Positions 25,609 to 35,676 of a stretch of DNA of 64,000 nt are shown here, one piece after another. Where the stretch lies: the NCBI RefSeq assembly GCF_900187285.1, contig NZ_LT906470.1:1932001-1996000 (forward strand), in the 5' to 3' direction. The DNA comes from Veillonella rodentium (GTDB taxonomy: Bacteria; Bacillota; Negativicutes; Veillonellales; Veillonellaceae). Position 1 is the stretch's first letter. Each line of letters begins with the position of its first letter. Both the position numbers and the translations under genes were made by a program. The notes below the pieces were generated by a model. That model saw only the letters and a program-made list of their open reading frames with translations, was not told the origin of the DNA and made no database searches.

Positions 25609-26822
25609 AAGGATTCACCCAACAACCAGTCCAGCACATTATATTGCTGAATGCCGTTATAATTATTAGTCTTATAAATTTCATCCATCGTAAGTAAGTA
25701 TTTAAGATATTGATCTCTAATGGCTTCCAGTGGTGCTAATTCTCGCTCTCGCGTATTCGGATCTAATACGGTTTCCGACACCTGATAGTACTCTAATATG
25801 CCGCCAGGTTTTTGTGCAACAAAATCAACTTCACCCTTTGCTAATTGTCCGACATAAACATTATAACCTCGGCGACGCAATTCAAGATAAACGATATTTT
25901 CTAAAATATGCCCCGTATCACGATCGACTTCAGGTAAAAGAAATTGCTTAAAAGCTGTATCCACTACATAATACTTAGGACGCAGCCGCAATAATTCCTT
26001 ACCACGTACGTCAAAACGCTCCACTTCATATAATAACAAACTGTCCTCTAACCCTCTAAGATAACGTTCCACAGTTTTATTATCCACCTTACGTCCGGCA
26101 CTCGTTAAAGAGTTCGCAATCTTTGTAGGATTAATCAGGCTCCCTATATTGGCCAGAATATATCTCACGATACTTTCAAGCAATTTAATATCCGCAATTT
26201 TTAATCGATCAACGATATCTTTCAAAATAACAGTATTAAATAAACCTTGTAAATAATCCTGCCGTCCCTGCCAATCATCGGACATATGCAAAAGCCCCGG
26301 AAATGAACCTTCGCTTACATATTTTTTATATAACGCCATTCGTGAAAGTCCACTTTCACTATAAGCATCAACATATTCCTCATAAGATAGAGGCATCATT
26401 TCAATTTGTACATAACGCCCCGTAAGTAATGTAGCCATATCAGAAGACATAAAATACGCATTGGAACCAGTAATATATATATCTATATTATCTTGTATGA
26501 AGAAATTATCCACTACACGTTCAAACTGCGACACATGCTGAATCTCATCAAGAAAAATATACATTCTTGTATTCGGAATAATACGTTCATTAATGTACTC
26601 GTATAAAGCCCGATAATCTCGTAAATTATCATATTCAATCAACTCAAAATTAATATCAATAATCTGTTCTGCCGTTACCCCGTCAGATAGTAACTCATCT
26701 TGAAATAGTTTAAATAATGTAGATTTACCACAACGTCGTATACCTGAAACAACCTTAATAATCGGTCTATCCCGGTGACGCCGTAAAAAATCTAAATAGT
26801 GTGGACGTGATATTAAAGACAT
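25605..26822 (-). CDS. AAA-family ATPase with DUF4143 domain
   Basis: A 405-residue ATPase of the AAA_14/DUF4143 type. The Walker A loop SGIRRCGKST lies at residues 26-35 and Walker B LDEIQH at 91-96, followed by a sensor region ITGSNAYFMSSD. The C-terminal DUF4143 part contains a nuclease-like VDFVAQKPGG (E-V-D-F-V pattern around residue 340). Such proteins are abundant and of unknown function. AAGGAGG precedes the ATG. It is first in a two-gene operon, and three evenly spaced palindromes precede it. AT-rich codon use fits horizontal acquisition. Confidence 0.88.
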   Translation of the reverse strand: MSLISRPHYLDFLRRHRDRPIIKVVSGIRRCGKSTLFKLFQDELLSDGVTAEQIIDINFELIEYDNLRDYRALYEYINERIIPNTRMYIFLDEIQHVSQFERVVDNFFIQDNIDIYITGSNAYFMSSDMATLLTGRYVQIEMMPLSYEEYVDAYSESGLSRMALYKKYVSEGSFPGLLHMSDDWQGRQDYLQGLFNTVILKDIVDRLKIADIKLLESIVRYILANIGSLINPTKIANSLTSAGRKVDNKTVERYLRGLEDSLLLYEVERFDVRGKELLRLRPKYYVVDTAFKQFLLPEVDRDTGHILENIVYLELRRRGYNVYVGQLAKGEVDFVAQKPGGILEYYQVSETVLDPNTRERELAPLEAIRDQYLKYLLTMDEIYKTNNYNGIQQYNVLDWLLGESL

Positions 26823-26843
26823 CTTACACCTCCTTACAAAAAT

Positions 26844-26938
26844 AGGTTTTAAAACCTGATATCATATATAGTATATCATAAATTAGGTTTCAAAACCTAA
26901 TTTATGTATTATATTATTAACTTTAAGTTTTAAAACCT
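26844..26938. repeat. Three 14-bp palindromes spaced 40-41 bp upstream of the AAA ATPase operon
   Basis: AGGTTTTAAAACCT at 26844-26857, AGGTTTCAAAACCT at 26885-26898 and AAGTTTTAAAACCT at 26925-26938. Centres are 41 and 40 bases apart, close to four helical turns, so proteins bound to them would sit on the same face of DNA. The first lies about 22 bases before the operon start. They look like operators rather than hairpins. Confidence 0.75.
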
Positions 26939-27024
26939 AAAATAAGACACTCCGCAAAAATTTTAGATCTCTTCAATTTTATCTAAAATTGAATTAAAGA
27001 ATAATACAAAAGTAATGACGGCAA

Positions 27025-27060
27025 AATAGGCATAAGGTTATACAAAACCTTATGCCTATT
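27025..27060 (-). terminator. Terminator after tRNA-Arg
   Basis: AATAGGCATAAGGTTTTG and its partner with CCTTATGCCTATT form a long stem on the minus strand ending in TTTT, about 10 bases past the tRNA 3' end. Confidence 0.85.
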
Positions 27061-27070
27061 AAATCTCTAC

Positions 27071-27147
27071 TGGTGCGCCTAACCGGAATCGAACCAGTGA
27101 CACGCAGTTTAGGAAACTGCTGCTCTATCCTACTGAGCTATAGACGC
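27071..27147 (-). tRNA. tRNA-Arg (anticodon CCT)
   Basis: The minus strand folds as a full cloverleaf: acceptor arm GCGTCTA with TAGGCGC, D arm AGCTCAGTAGGATAGAGC, anticodon arm GCAGT-TTCCTAA-ACTGC giving CCT, a T arm with GGTTCGATTCC, and an encoded CCA. It reads AGG codons. Confidence 0.96.
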
Positions 27148-27257
27148 ATGTACACTTTATTATATCGTTTTTAAATCTATATATGCAAGGATTGTGATAT
27201 AATACGACTATTAGTATAGTGATATTAAATGTCCCCCATTTTGAAAGAGGTTACATA

Positions 27258-28010
27258 ATGAAAGCATTTAAATATTCTGTTATCACAGGTTCACTATTAG
27301 CCGCATTAAGCATACTTTCAGTATATGCAGATGCCCCTGTACAGGCAGATGACCCGATTTATTCAACCCTGACGATCGAAGACAACCGCGTTGTATCTGT
27401 CCAAACCTTCAAGACGAGAGAGGAACAGGAAAAGGCGGCGCTGAAAGAACGTGAACGCTTAAATAGAATCACTGAAAAACACCGTGCCAAACGGAAGAAT
27501 CAAACTCGTGCAGAAATGTTAAAAGGCTTAACACCGATACCATACTATCCTCCTGTCAGTGAGACGCGCAAATTACAAAGTGAAATGTTCTCCGGACCAT
27601 TGGGTAGACAACTCGATTTGCGTATGGTAGAGGCCTATACACGGGATTACGACAAGGCAAAGTCGGGTGATATCTATGTGTATGCGGATTACGCAGACTA
27701 CACATCTAAACAGTTATTAGGTGAGAAAGATGATACCACAGCTATTTCAGCCATGATTCTGCAAACCATCATGCGCAAGGGCGAAACGAAAGCTTTCAGC
27801 CTGGATGTGAACGTATATTATATTAATCCGGGAACCCACACCATTTCCATGAGTCATTCCGAGGATATGAAGGGCATACACGCAAACAAAAACGAAACGG
27901 ATTATGTATTCAAATTCCCGAAACATCAACTCCGGCCGGGTAATCCACATTATGAACTGGCTAAATTATTGATGTATCATGATCTGACCGGTAAAGAATT
28001 TAATGAATAG
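27258..28010 (+). CDS. Secreted hypothetical protein, 250 residues
   Basis: A protein with a clear signal peptide (MKAFKYSVITGSLLAALSIL, cleavage near VYADA), so exported. A charged, probably helical stretch with many Arg/Lys/Glu (about residues 55-95) is followed by a globular part with YPPVSETRKLQSEMFSGPLG, DYDKAKSGDIYVYADYADYTSKQLLGEKDD and NPGTHTISMSHSEDMKG. I do not recognise the family. GAGG lies before the chosen ATG; an earlier in-frame ATG lacks a site. A long terminator shared with the converging gene follows. Confidence 0.75.
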   Translation: MKAFKYSVITGSLLAALSILSVYADAPVQADDPIYSTLTIEDNRVVSVQTFKTREEQEKAALKERERLNRITEKHRAKRKNQTRAEMLKGLTPIPYYPPVSETRKLQSEMFSGPLGRQLDLRMVEAYTRDYDKAKSGDIYVYADYADYTSKQLLGEKDDTTAISAMILQTIMRKGETKAFSLDVNVYYINPGTHTISMSHSEDMKGIHANKNETDYVFKFPKHQLRPGNPHYELAKLLMYHDLTGKEFNE

Positions 28011-28045
28011 GCAATAAAGCAACAGGCGAACTATTCAGATACAAC

Positions 28046-28089
28046 AAAACACCTTGTCCACTACAAAACCTGTAGAGACAAGGTGTTTT
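28046..28089. terminator. Bidirectional terminator
   Basis: AAAACACCTTGTC pairs with GACAAGGTGTTTT around an 18-base loop, with A and T tracts at both sides, between two converging genes. Confidence 0.8.
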
Positions 28090-28097
28090 CATTTTAA

Positions 28098-28382
28098 TTA
28101 TGCCGGGCGACTCCAGTCGACCTGCACATCGATGGCTTCCCACATACGGGTCAGCGCCAATTTCAAATTCTCCAAAGAATCGAGGGGTCTTACGTTCAAT
28201 CGTTCATACGTATCAAGCCCCGTTGCATTTTCAATGGCATGTTCTTCGTTCAGATAGGCTAACACCTTATTAACCCATTCCTGTTCAGGCAGATCAACGG
28301 CCACCGTCTTCGTATCCGTATCGTAAGATAGAACCCCATTGCTGTTATTGCCATAATGGATGGCTACGCGAAATATACTCAT
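28098..28382 (-). CDS. Small hypothetical protein, 94 residues
   Basis: A soluble protein beginning MSIFRVAIHYGNNSNGVLSY and ending with a WEAIDVQVDWSRPA tail. No recognised motif is seen, and no signal peptide or membrane helix. AGAGAGG lies before the chosen ATG, an earlier ATG being unsupported. It follows dinB by about 125 bases on the same strand and may be read through from it. The family is unknown to me. Confidence 0.65.
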   Translation of the reverse strand: MSIFRVAIHYGNNSNGVLSYDTDTKTVAVDLPEQEWVNKVLAYLNEEHAIENATGLDTYERLNVRPLDSLENLKLALTRMWEAIDVQVDWSRPA

Positions 28383-28507
28383 ATCTTTACCTCTCTTGCG
28401 GTAATTTATTAATTCTATGTTCATATTGTATCATGAATGATTATATTCGTGAAAGTATTCAATATAAACAATCTATAAAGGATAGAGACCGGCGATATCA
28501 AGACTAT

Positions 28508-29914
28508 TTAATCAGAATCTTCGTCGAGCGGTAATTTGTCATCCGCTGTGCCTGCATCTGTTGCGGATTTCAATTCGGACCGTTTTCGACGGGCCCCCGC
28601 CTCTCCATGAAAGCGTCGCCACAGGGCTCCGCTCATGACGGCGGTCTCGCCGAACTTCGATTCCAGCGCATCCAGAACGTCCGCCAGTTTATCCTCCGTT
28701 GTATCCTGCTCCGACACAAAGAGACTGTCCTGTACAGGAACCTCCTCATCGAGACCGCTGACGGATAAACCCAACAGACGAACCGGTTTCTGAGGTTTAA
28801 TAAATTCTGCGGCACCTGCCGTATGTGAGCCTCCACCTCGAGCAACCGTTGCAACCGGTCCGCCGGCGGTAGTCCTAGACGCATCCCTGATATTACCTGC
28901 CTTACCGGCGAGGGCCCCGCATCCCGAAGTATGGTCCGCCATCAATTTATTCCACAGCAGCTGTGCCGTTTCGTAGAATATATGCTCATGATCCGTCGGT
29001 GTTTCGAGCCGTTTCTGCCTGGACACGGTGCTGAAATCGCCGTAACGAACCTTGATCGACACGGTATGCCCCTGCAGATTCCGCTTGCGCAAGCGCTTTG
29101 ACAGGCGGTTCGCAAAGTACCGAAACTCAAGAGCGATGTTGTTGCCGTCCGATAAATCCTCTTCGTATGTTTCTTCGGCCCCGACGGACTGTATTTTACG
29201 GTCCGTTTCAACAGGCCGATTATCGATGCCGTTCGCCAGTTCCCAAATACGCCGCGCCTGGTTTCCCACGAGGGGTATGAGAGCGCTTTCATCAGACAGG
29301 GACTGAATATCCTGCATAATGTGAAAGCCGCCCTTTTTAAGGCATTTTTCCGTATGAGGGCCTACGCCCCAGATGCGCTTGATCGGCAACGGTGCCAACA
29401 CCTGTTTCTCACGGCCGTAAGGAATGACAACGAGACCGTCCGGCTTATCCAGATCGGATGCGAGCTTGGCGAGAAATTTATTCGGTGCCAGTCCGGCGGA
29501 AATGATGAGCCCCGTTTCCTTATACACGCGATTTTTAATGGCCCGGCCTAATTCCTTTGGCCCTTTGTACATGGTGGACATGCCGCTCACCTCAAGAAAG
29601 GCTTCGTCGATAGATAGGGGCTCTATGTAGGGCGTGAATTCTTTCATAATGGAAAAAATCTGATGCGACACCTCTTTATAGCGATCCATCCGAGGATACA
29701 CATAAATGCCGTCGGGGCACAGTTTCCTGGCCCGCGATATGGGCATTGCCGAATGAACCCCGAATTTACGCGCCTCATAGGAGCAGGTCGCCACGACACC
29801 ACGTGAAGAAAGGCCACCCACGATGACGGGATGACCTTGATAGTCCGGATGATCCAGTTGTTCTATGGACGCGAAGAATGCATCCATGTCAACATGCATA
29901 ATCCAACGTCTCAT
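28508..29914 (-). CDS. dinB: DNA polymerase IV (Y-family translesion polymerase)
   Basis: A 468-residue DinB. The catalytic carboxylates appear in HVDMDAFFASIEQ near the N-terminus and in PLSIDEAFLEVSG near residue 105; GLAPNKFLAKLASDLDKPDG and the helix-hairpin-helix GVGPHTEKCLKKGGFHIMQDI follow. The C-terminal little-finger region carries a Gly/Ala-rich insertion (about residues 330-370) and the tail is longer than usual (families are often 350-410 residues). The last residues QDSLF-like (VPVQDSLF) could bind the clamp, but lie internally. The start codon lies 3 bases past the stop of an ArsR regulator, so the two form an operon. Confidence 0.94.
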   Translation of the reverse strand: MRRWIMHVDMDAFFASIEQLDHPDYQGHPVIVGGLSSRGVVATCSYEARKFGVHSAMPISRARKLCPDGIYVYPRMDRYKEVSHQIFSIMKEFTPYIEPLSIDEAFLEVSGMSTMYKGPKELGRAIKNRVYKETGLIISAGLAPNKFLAKLASDLDKPDGLVVIPYGREKQVLAPLPIKRIWGVGPHTEKCLKKGGFHIMQDIQSLSDESALIPLVGNQARRIWELANGIDNRPVETDRKIQSVGAEETYEEDLSDGNNIALEFRYFANRLSKRLRKRNLQGHTVSIKVRYGDFSTVSRQKRLETPTDHEHIFYETAQLLWNKLMADHTSGCGALAGKAGNIRDASRTTAGGPVATVARGGGSHTAGAAEFIKPQKPVRLLGLSVSGLDEEVPVQDSLFVSEQDTTEDKLADVLDALESKFGETAVMSGALWRRFHGEAGARRKRSELKSATDAGTADDKLPLDEDSD

Positions 29915-29917
29915 AAA

Positions 29918-30262
29918 TTACACTTCTTTTTCGTGATCCGAAATACGGCAGTATTTAATTTGTGCACAAATACATTCATCCTTCGTTTTGTACAGTTGAG
30001 GAATGATCTCCAGAATATCTTCGAATGTCGCTTCATTGATGGAATAACGGGTCCACAAACCGTTGCGCTGAGAATTTACCACACCCGCATCGATTAAGAT
30101 CTTCATATGATAACTCAATGTCGATTGAGACAAGTTAAAGCTGGCCAAGATATCTGCGGCACATAATTCGTTACAGGACAACATATCGATGATATGCAAT
30201 CTCGTTTCATCACTAAGGGCTTTAAAAATTGTCGCTAAGCGTTCGTAGGAAACTTCAACCAT
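29918..30262 (-). CDS. ArsR-family winged-helix regulator
   Basis: A 114-residue ArsR/SmtB protein: RLATIFKALSDETRLHIIDMLSCNELCAADILASFNLSQSTLSYHMKIL is the DNA-binding part. In the metal-binding helix, classical arsenic sensors have ELCVCD; here it is ELCAAD with a second Cys two residues before (CNELC). Three more cysteines close the protein (ECICAQIKYC), a possible alternative metal or thiol site. The start was placed at MVEVSYERL because GAGGAG lies 9 bases upstream. It is co-transcribed with dinB, an unusual pairing, and so may link a stress signal to translesion synthesis. Confidence 0.9.
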   Translation of the reverse strand: MVEVSYERLATIFKALSDETRLHIIDMLSCNELCAADILASFNLSQSTLSYHMKILIDAGVVNSQRNGLWTRYSINEATFEDILEIIPQLYKTKDECICAQIKYCRISDHEKEV

Positions 30263-30648
30263 ATCTATAAACTCCTCAAAATCCATATCAAATAATATCT
30301 ATCTACTTATTTACTTTATTATATACTATTTTTAAAAGTAAATCTATTTTTTTCTGTTTATCCGTATGTTAATAATTTCTTTTGAATATACAACTTTTAT
30401 TTATGTAGTAAAATTTAACCACAAAATTATAGAAAATGTCCACATATGTTGGCATCCTCGTGGAATATACCGAATAAATTTACAACATATAGACACATTT
30501 TGTTATGCTCATGTATGCATATATACTGATTTTATGCAATATATTTCTATAGAATATCCGGTCAGGAATATAAAAGTGTATTCTATTTATGGATTAAAGC
30601 CTACACGAATCTTGCACCGTTCACCCTGCCAGTTTTAACAGAACTAAA
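30263..30648. other. AT-rich intergenic region, no gene seen
   Basis: About 390 bases of AT-rich sequence upstream of the arsR-dinB operon and past the end of purA. A frame on the plus strand lacks a ribosome site and typical composition. I see no convincing hairpin or RNA motif apart from the purA terminator at its right end. Confidence 0.5.
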
Positions 30649-30672
30649 GAGCGTACCCCGAAGGACACGCTC
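30649..30672 (-). terminator. Terminator after purA
   Basis: GAGCGTGTCC pairs with GGTACGCTC on the minus strand with a CGGG-containing loop, followed by TTTAGTT. Confidence 0.65.
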
Positions 30673-30690
30673 CAATTAACTGCATATCGT

Positions 30691-32001
<1,311 letters not shown>

Positions 32002-32104
32002 TTAATCCATATTCATTATACAACAATGTTCGGGCTCTGTGAAAGCTTTATATTATATCGGCACATATCCGGCAACTTTTACTGCCCGTTATCGATCGGG
32101 CAAT

Positions 32105-32172
32105 AAAAAATACATCCTCCGCTGAAAATTCCCTACTCCCGCAAAATATTCGGCAGTGTAACGAAGGATGTA
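32105..32172 (-). terminator. Compound long-stem terminator after yjdJ-like gene
   Basis: On the minus strand TACATCCTTCG pairs with CGGAGGATGTA around a roughly 40-base interior and is followed by TTTTTTA. A smaller CTGCCCG/CGGGCA hairpin lies directly beyond at 32082-32103. Confidence 0.65.
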
Positions 32173-32197
32173 TGTACATACGCGATATTCCGGTTTC

Positions 32198-32473
32198 TTA
32201 CACCCGTATGTCCGCGTATTCCTCTTTCTTATCAAATTCCGCTTTTGCAAACGGGCACAGCGGAAGGATTTTTACGCCTTCTTCACGGGCGTGCCGTACG
32301 ATTTCCGCTACAAGCCTACCGGCGATGCCCTGTCCCCCGTACCCGTCTTCGACGAGCGTATGATCGATAATCCACATCGTTGCGGATTGGGAAAATGTAC
32401 TTTCCCCCATATTTTTACCGTTATCATAAGCGGCGGCACGGTTATTGTCCCGTTCAAATTTAATTTCTACCAT
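32198..32473 (-). CDS. yjdJ: Small GNAT-like acetyltransferase (YjdJ type)
   Basis: A 91-residue minimal GNAT-fold protein. The acetyl-CoA loop appears as EDGYGGQGIAGRLV (R/Q-x-x-G-x-G/A), and HAREEGVKILPLCPFAKAEF is the usual C-terminal half. This family (YjdJ/NATD1-like) is often paired with YjdI, a small Fe-S protein, as it is here. The function is unknown. The upstream gap is short (75 bases), so the two are probably one transcript. Confidence 0.82.
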   Translation of the reverse strand: MVEIKFERDNNRAAAYDNGKNMGESTFSQSATMWIIDHTLVEDGYGGQGIAGRLVAEIVRHAREEGVKILPLCPFAKAEFDKKEEYADIRV

Positions 32474-32548
32474 TATAGCCTCATTTCTACGCAGATCGTG
32501 AAAACAGTTAAATTACAAGTCAATTGTTCCTGAACAGTCCCGGCGCCG

Positions 32549-32761
32549 TTATTTGCGTTTATAATTTAGTGCGCCGGACGGGCATGTATCGATAATGCCG
32601 GCAACAGTATCCGCATCGGCGCCGTTTACATTAATCCAGGGGCGAGCTTTCAGGTTGAACACCTTCGGCAGTCCTTTTACACATTTAGCGGCATGCTGAC
32701 ATTTATCTCGCCTCCACTCGATGACAATATCGTCATTTTCATAAACTTTTACATCACTCAT
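32549..32761 (-). CDS. yjdI: Mono-cluster iron-sulfur protein (YjdI type)
   Basis: A 70-residue Fer4_19-type protein: WRRDKCQHAAKCVKGLPKVF supplies two cysteines and DTCPSGAL a third, the pattern of small single-cluster ferredoxins linked with YjdJ. The role is unknown. GAAAGG precedes the chosen ATG at MSDVKVY. It leads a pair with the GNAT-like gene and follows a pirin gene by about 70 bases, so all three may be co-expressed. Confidence 0.85.
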   Translation of the reverse strand: MSDVKVYENDDIVIEWRRDKCQHAAKCVKGLPKVFNLKARPWINVNGADADTVAGIIDTCPSGALNYKRK

Positions 32762-32831
32762 TATGAAACCTTTCATTTAATAAAATCTCACCTTCAGTAT
32801 ACTATATGAAGGATAACTATTCTATCCGGCT

Positions 32832-33671
32832 TTACAACTCCATACCTTCCTTGATGAACGACCCGTTCTGAAGTTCCCGATAGGCTTCGCGAAGTTCCTC
32901 CTGCGTATTCATTACGATAGGCCCGGCCCATGCCACTTCATCGGGGATGGCGATCGACTCGATGTAAAGAACCTGTGTGTCATCCTCGGTCGCTGTAAAC
33001 GTCACCATATCACCGGCACCGAGTTTTACCGCCGTTTTAGCGGATACATGTCTGCCGTTGATGTCAATTTCACCGAGTAATGTGAAAAGCATGATGGATG
33101 CGTCTTCTTTCACGGTATGAGTAAACGTGTTCCCCCTATCCAGATGTACGTCATAATAGTTAAGAGGCAAATACTGCCCTTCATAACCTGTATGATCTTT
33201 GTATGAACCGGCCAGAAGACGAAGGTAACCGCCGTCAAATTCGATATCCTCGATCATATCATTTGTAACAGGACGATATTTAGGCGGGGCCATTTTATGC
33301 TCTTTAGGCAGATTAAGCCACAGTTGCACCCCTAAAAGATGTTCCGCTTTCGGCACGAGTTCTTCATGCATGATACCTGAACCGGCCGTCATCCATTGCA
33401 CCTCACCGCCGGTCACGGATGCCTGATGTCCGAGATTATCGCGATGCACCATGCCGCCTTTATATACATAACTGATCGTTTCAATACCGCGATGCGGATG
33501 CATTGGGAACCCCGCCTTATAATCGTCGGGATCCGTGCTGTCAAAAGAATCGAGCATCAGAATCGGATTAAATTCCTTAACCGTTTCACCGCCCAGCACA
33601 CGTACTAGTTGCACTCCTGCACCGTCAACGACTCTATATCCCTGTACCGTAGTTTGAATTTCACGTATCAT
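32832..33671 (-). CDS. Pirin-family cupin protein
   Basis: A 279-residue pirin with two cupin domains. The metal-binding residues are present in FPMHPHRGIETISYV (His, His) and GSGIMHEE (His, Glu). The C-terminal domain begins near LPLNYYDVHLDRG. Bacterial pirins can oxidise quercetin or act as redox-linked regulators. AAGGAA precedes the ATG. Its position beside yjdI/yjdJ suggests a shared, unknown redox context. Confidence 0.92.
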   Translation of the reverse strand: MIREIQTTVQGYRVVDGAGVQLVRVLGGETVKEFNPILMLDSFDSTDPDDYKAGFPMHPHRGIETISYVYKGGMVHRDNLGHQASVTGGEVQWMTAGSGIMHEELVPKAEHLLGVQLWLNLPKEHKMAPPKYRPVTNDMIEDIEFDGGYLRLLAGSYKDHTGYEGQYLPLNYYDVHLDRGNTFTHTVKEDASIMLFTLLGEIDINGRHVSAKTAVKLGAGDMVTFTATEDDTQVLYIESIAIPDEVAWAGPIVMNTQEELREAYRELQNGSFIKEGMEL

Positions 33672-33936
33672 AGTATCAATTTCCTTGTTAACTTAAGAAT
33701 AAAATTCGCCAAGTTTTATTTTTCACTGTCCATTATTTCAAGCTTGAATCCGGCCTTAATTATATATCGATTTTTGTCGATATATTTGGCTTATTTACAT
33801 CTTATCACAGGTTAAGAAGTTGTCAATATAACAGTTGCATACAATTAAATTTTAATAATTTACAAGAATTTCCATATAACGGTTCTTACATCCGCACGCA
33901 GAACTCAGCCTCATATAAAAACCGCCATAAAACAGA

Positions 33937-33956
33937 CCGGCATGAAAACATGCCGG
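33937..33956 (-). terminator. Terminator after YcaC-like gene
   Basis: CCGGCATG and CATGCCGG pair with a 4-base loop, followed on the minus strand by TCTGTTTTAT. Confidence 0.7.
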
Positions 33957-33991
33957 CTGCATAATAATTATAAAGCAGTTATAGTGTTGAG

Positions 33992-34672
33992 TTACGGACG
34001 GTTTGTATCCCATACCTCATGATCTTCCGTAACCTGCTTAGCTTTCGCATAACTTTCAAGCAGTAATTCATAATTTGTAAAGATACGGGTCCAGACTTTT
34101 GCCCACGCCTGATCATCAGGGCGTTTCCAGGTTTTCTGAATTTCCGCCAGTACTGCAGCGGTATCGATAGGTACGCAACCGGCCTGCATCATACGAAGTG
34201 TAGATACTTCCTGCGCCATTTTGGAATATGTCCCGGAAGCATCAGGAATCACAAATACGCGATAACCTTCATTAACAGCCGCAATTGCCGGAAATGCCAA
34301 GCATACGCTGGTCACGGTGGCGGCAATGATAAGTGTTTTTCTGCCGGTCGCTTTTACAGCTTCTACGAATTCAGGGCAATCCCAGGAATTGATTTCACCG
34401 CGGCGAGGTACATATACGGCATGAGGGGCGGCTTCGTGGATTTCAGGAATCAACGGACCATTGGGGCCCTGCGGTAAGGATGCGGTTGTGATAACCGGGA
34501 TGTCGGCCATCGTCGCCACTTCCGCCAATGCGACAGCATGATCGCGTACACGTTTGAAAGACATATCGTTAATACATTGGAACAATCCGCTTTGATGATC
34601 GATAAGCAGCATTACCGCATCATCAACGTCAATTACCGGCGGTTTTCCGTCAAAATTCTTATATAGTTCCAT
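33992..34672 (-). CDS. YcaC-like isochorismatase-family hydrolase
   Basis: A 226-residue cysteine hydrolase of the isochorismatase superfamily. The catalytic Asp is in LLIDHQSGLF, the Lys region in the middle, and the nucleophile Cys in AATVTSVCLAFPAIAAV. It resembles YcaC, whose natural substrate is unknown. AAGGAGG precedes the ATG. A TetR-like regulator is divergent across 270 bases, so induction by a small molecule is likely (inference). Confidence 0.9.
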   Translation of the reverse strand: MELYKNFDGKPPVIDVDDAVMLLIDHQSGLFQCINDMSFKRVRDHAVALAEVATMADIPVITTASLPQGPNGPLIPEIHEAAPHAVYVPRRGEINSWDCPEFVEAVKATGRKTLIIAATVTSVCLAFPAIAAVNEGYRVFVIPDASGTYSKMAQEVSTLRMMQAGCVPIDTAAVLAEIQKTWKRPDDQAWAKVWTRIFTNYELLLESYAKAKQVTEDHEVWDTNRP

Positions 34673-34941
34673 CTGAACCTCCTTAAAGATAACATAATAA
34701 ATCGGCTATCCGATAATGAACAAATACAGCCCGAACACCTGCACACATATATAATATGCCCGACAATCGGTTATGACAGCCCATTATATAGATAACTATC
34801 GATTTACTTTATGCTAACATATACAGGAACAGTTCTCAACGTACACTTTTCCAATTCTGTACAATCTTTCTGATATTGTCTTGTATACTTTCAGCCTGTA
34901 ATGTTACGATAATTTCACATCATACTAGAAAGGGTATATTC

Positions 34942-35550
34942 ATGATACATTCTAACATACCAGTCACTGATAAACAGAATACAAAACAATGTATAAAATG
35001 CGCATTTTTAAAGCTGCTACAGACACAATCATTCACAAAAATCCGTATTACCAGCATCTGTACGGAGGCACATATTACACGATCCACATTCTATTTTCAT
35101 TACACCGACATCTACGCTCTGCTGCACGACATCATCGATGACGCCCTTATTCTCGTCAACAGTATCTCCAATTACGAATGTCAGGGCATGATGAAAAATC
35201 TCGTCGAACTGCTCAAAAGTGATGATCCGTATATTTTGATGCATCATGCGGAGCAGCTGCCGCCATGTCACAGACTTATCCACATACCTGAATACCATGC
35301 CCTGTTTACCGACATCACGATTGCGCCGCTCGTTACGGACAGAATTTACGAAGCGGAAAAACCTAAAATCGTTCCCACCATTATGAAGGAAAACGATCTC
35401 TCTGAGGAAGATGCGTCCCTCATTTTCCGTTTCATTGTCAGCGGTACACTTGCCATCAATCAGTTAATGTCCGTCCATAACCGACGTGAATGGTACGCTA
35501 AACAGGCCAATGTACTGCGATTCATTTTAAGAGGACTGCAACTGTTATGA
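34942..35550 (+). CDS. TetR/AcrR-family transcriptional regulator
   Basis: A 202-residue TetR protein: KCAFLKLLQTQSFTKIRITSICTEAHITRSTFYFHYTDIYALLHDI is the N-terminal helix-turn-helix, followed by an all-helical ligand domain with a C-terminal TetR_C-type segment. GAAAGGG precedes the chosen ATG at MIHSNIP; a longer frame upstream lacks a site. It is divergent from the YcaC-like gene and probably controls it. A terminator shared with the converging MFS gene follows. Confidence 0.88.
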   Translation: MIHSNIPVTDKQNTKQCIKCAFLKLLQTQSFTKIRITSICTEAHITRSTFYFHYTDIYALLHDIIDDALILVNSISNYECQGMMKNLVELLKSDDPYILMHHAEQLPPCHRLIHIPEYHALFTDITIAPLVTDRIYEAEKPKIVPTIMKENDLSEEDASLIFRFIVSGTLAINQLMSVHNRREWYAKQANVLRFILRGLQLL

Positions 35551-35621
35551 AACAAATACACGAACAACCGAAACTCTATACACTTCTACTATAGAAATAT
35601 AACGTTCAATATGCATGCAAA

Positions 35622-35648
35622 CAGGAGGTGACTATTAATCACCTCCTG
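35622..35648. terminator. Bidirectional terminator
   Basis: CAGGAGGTGA and TCACCTCCTG pair around a short loop between the converging TetR-like and MFS genes. Confidence 0.7.
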
Positions 35649-35676
35649 AGTTCTTACACTTTCAAGTTCTTAAAGA

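Noticed and set aside
30366-30638. Plus-strand frame of 90 codons in the gap between arsR and purA
   Set aside because: No ribosome site, very AT-rich, Cys/Tyr/Ile-heavy composition typical of non-coding sequence.
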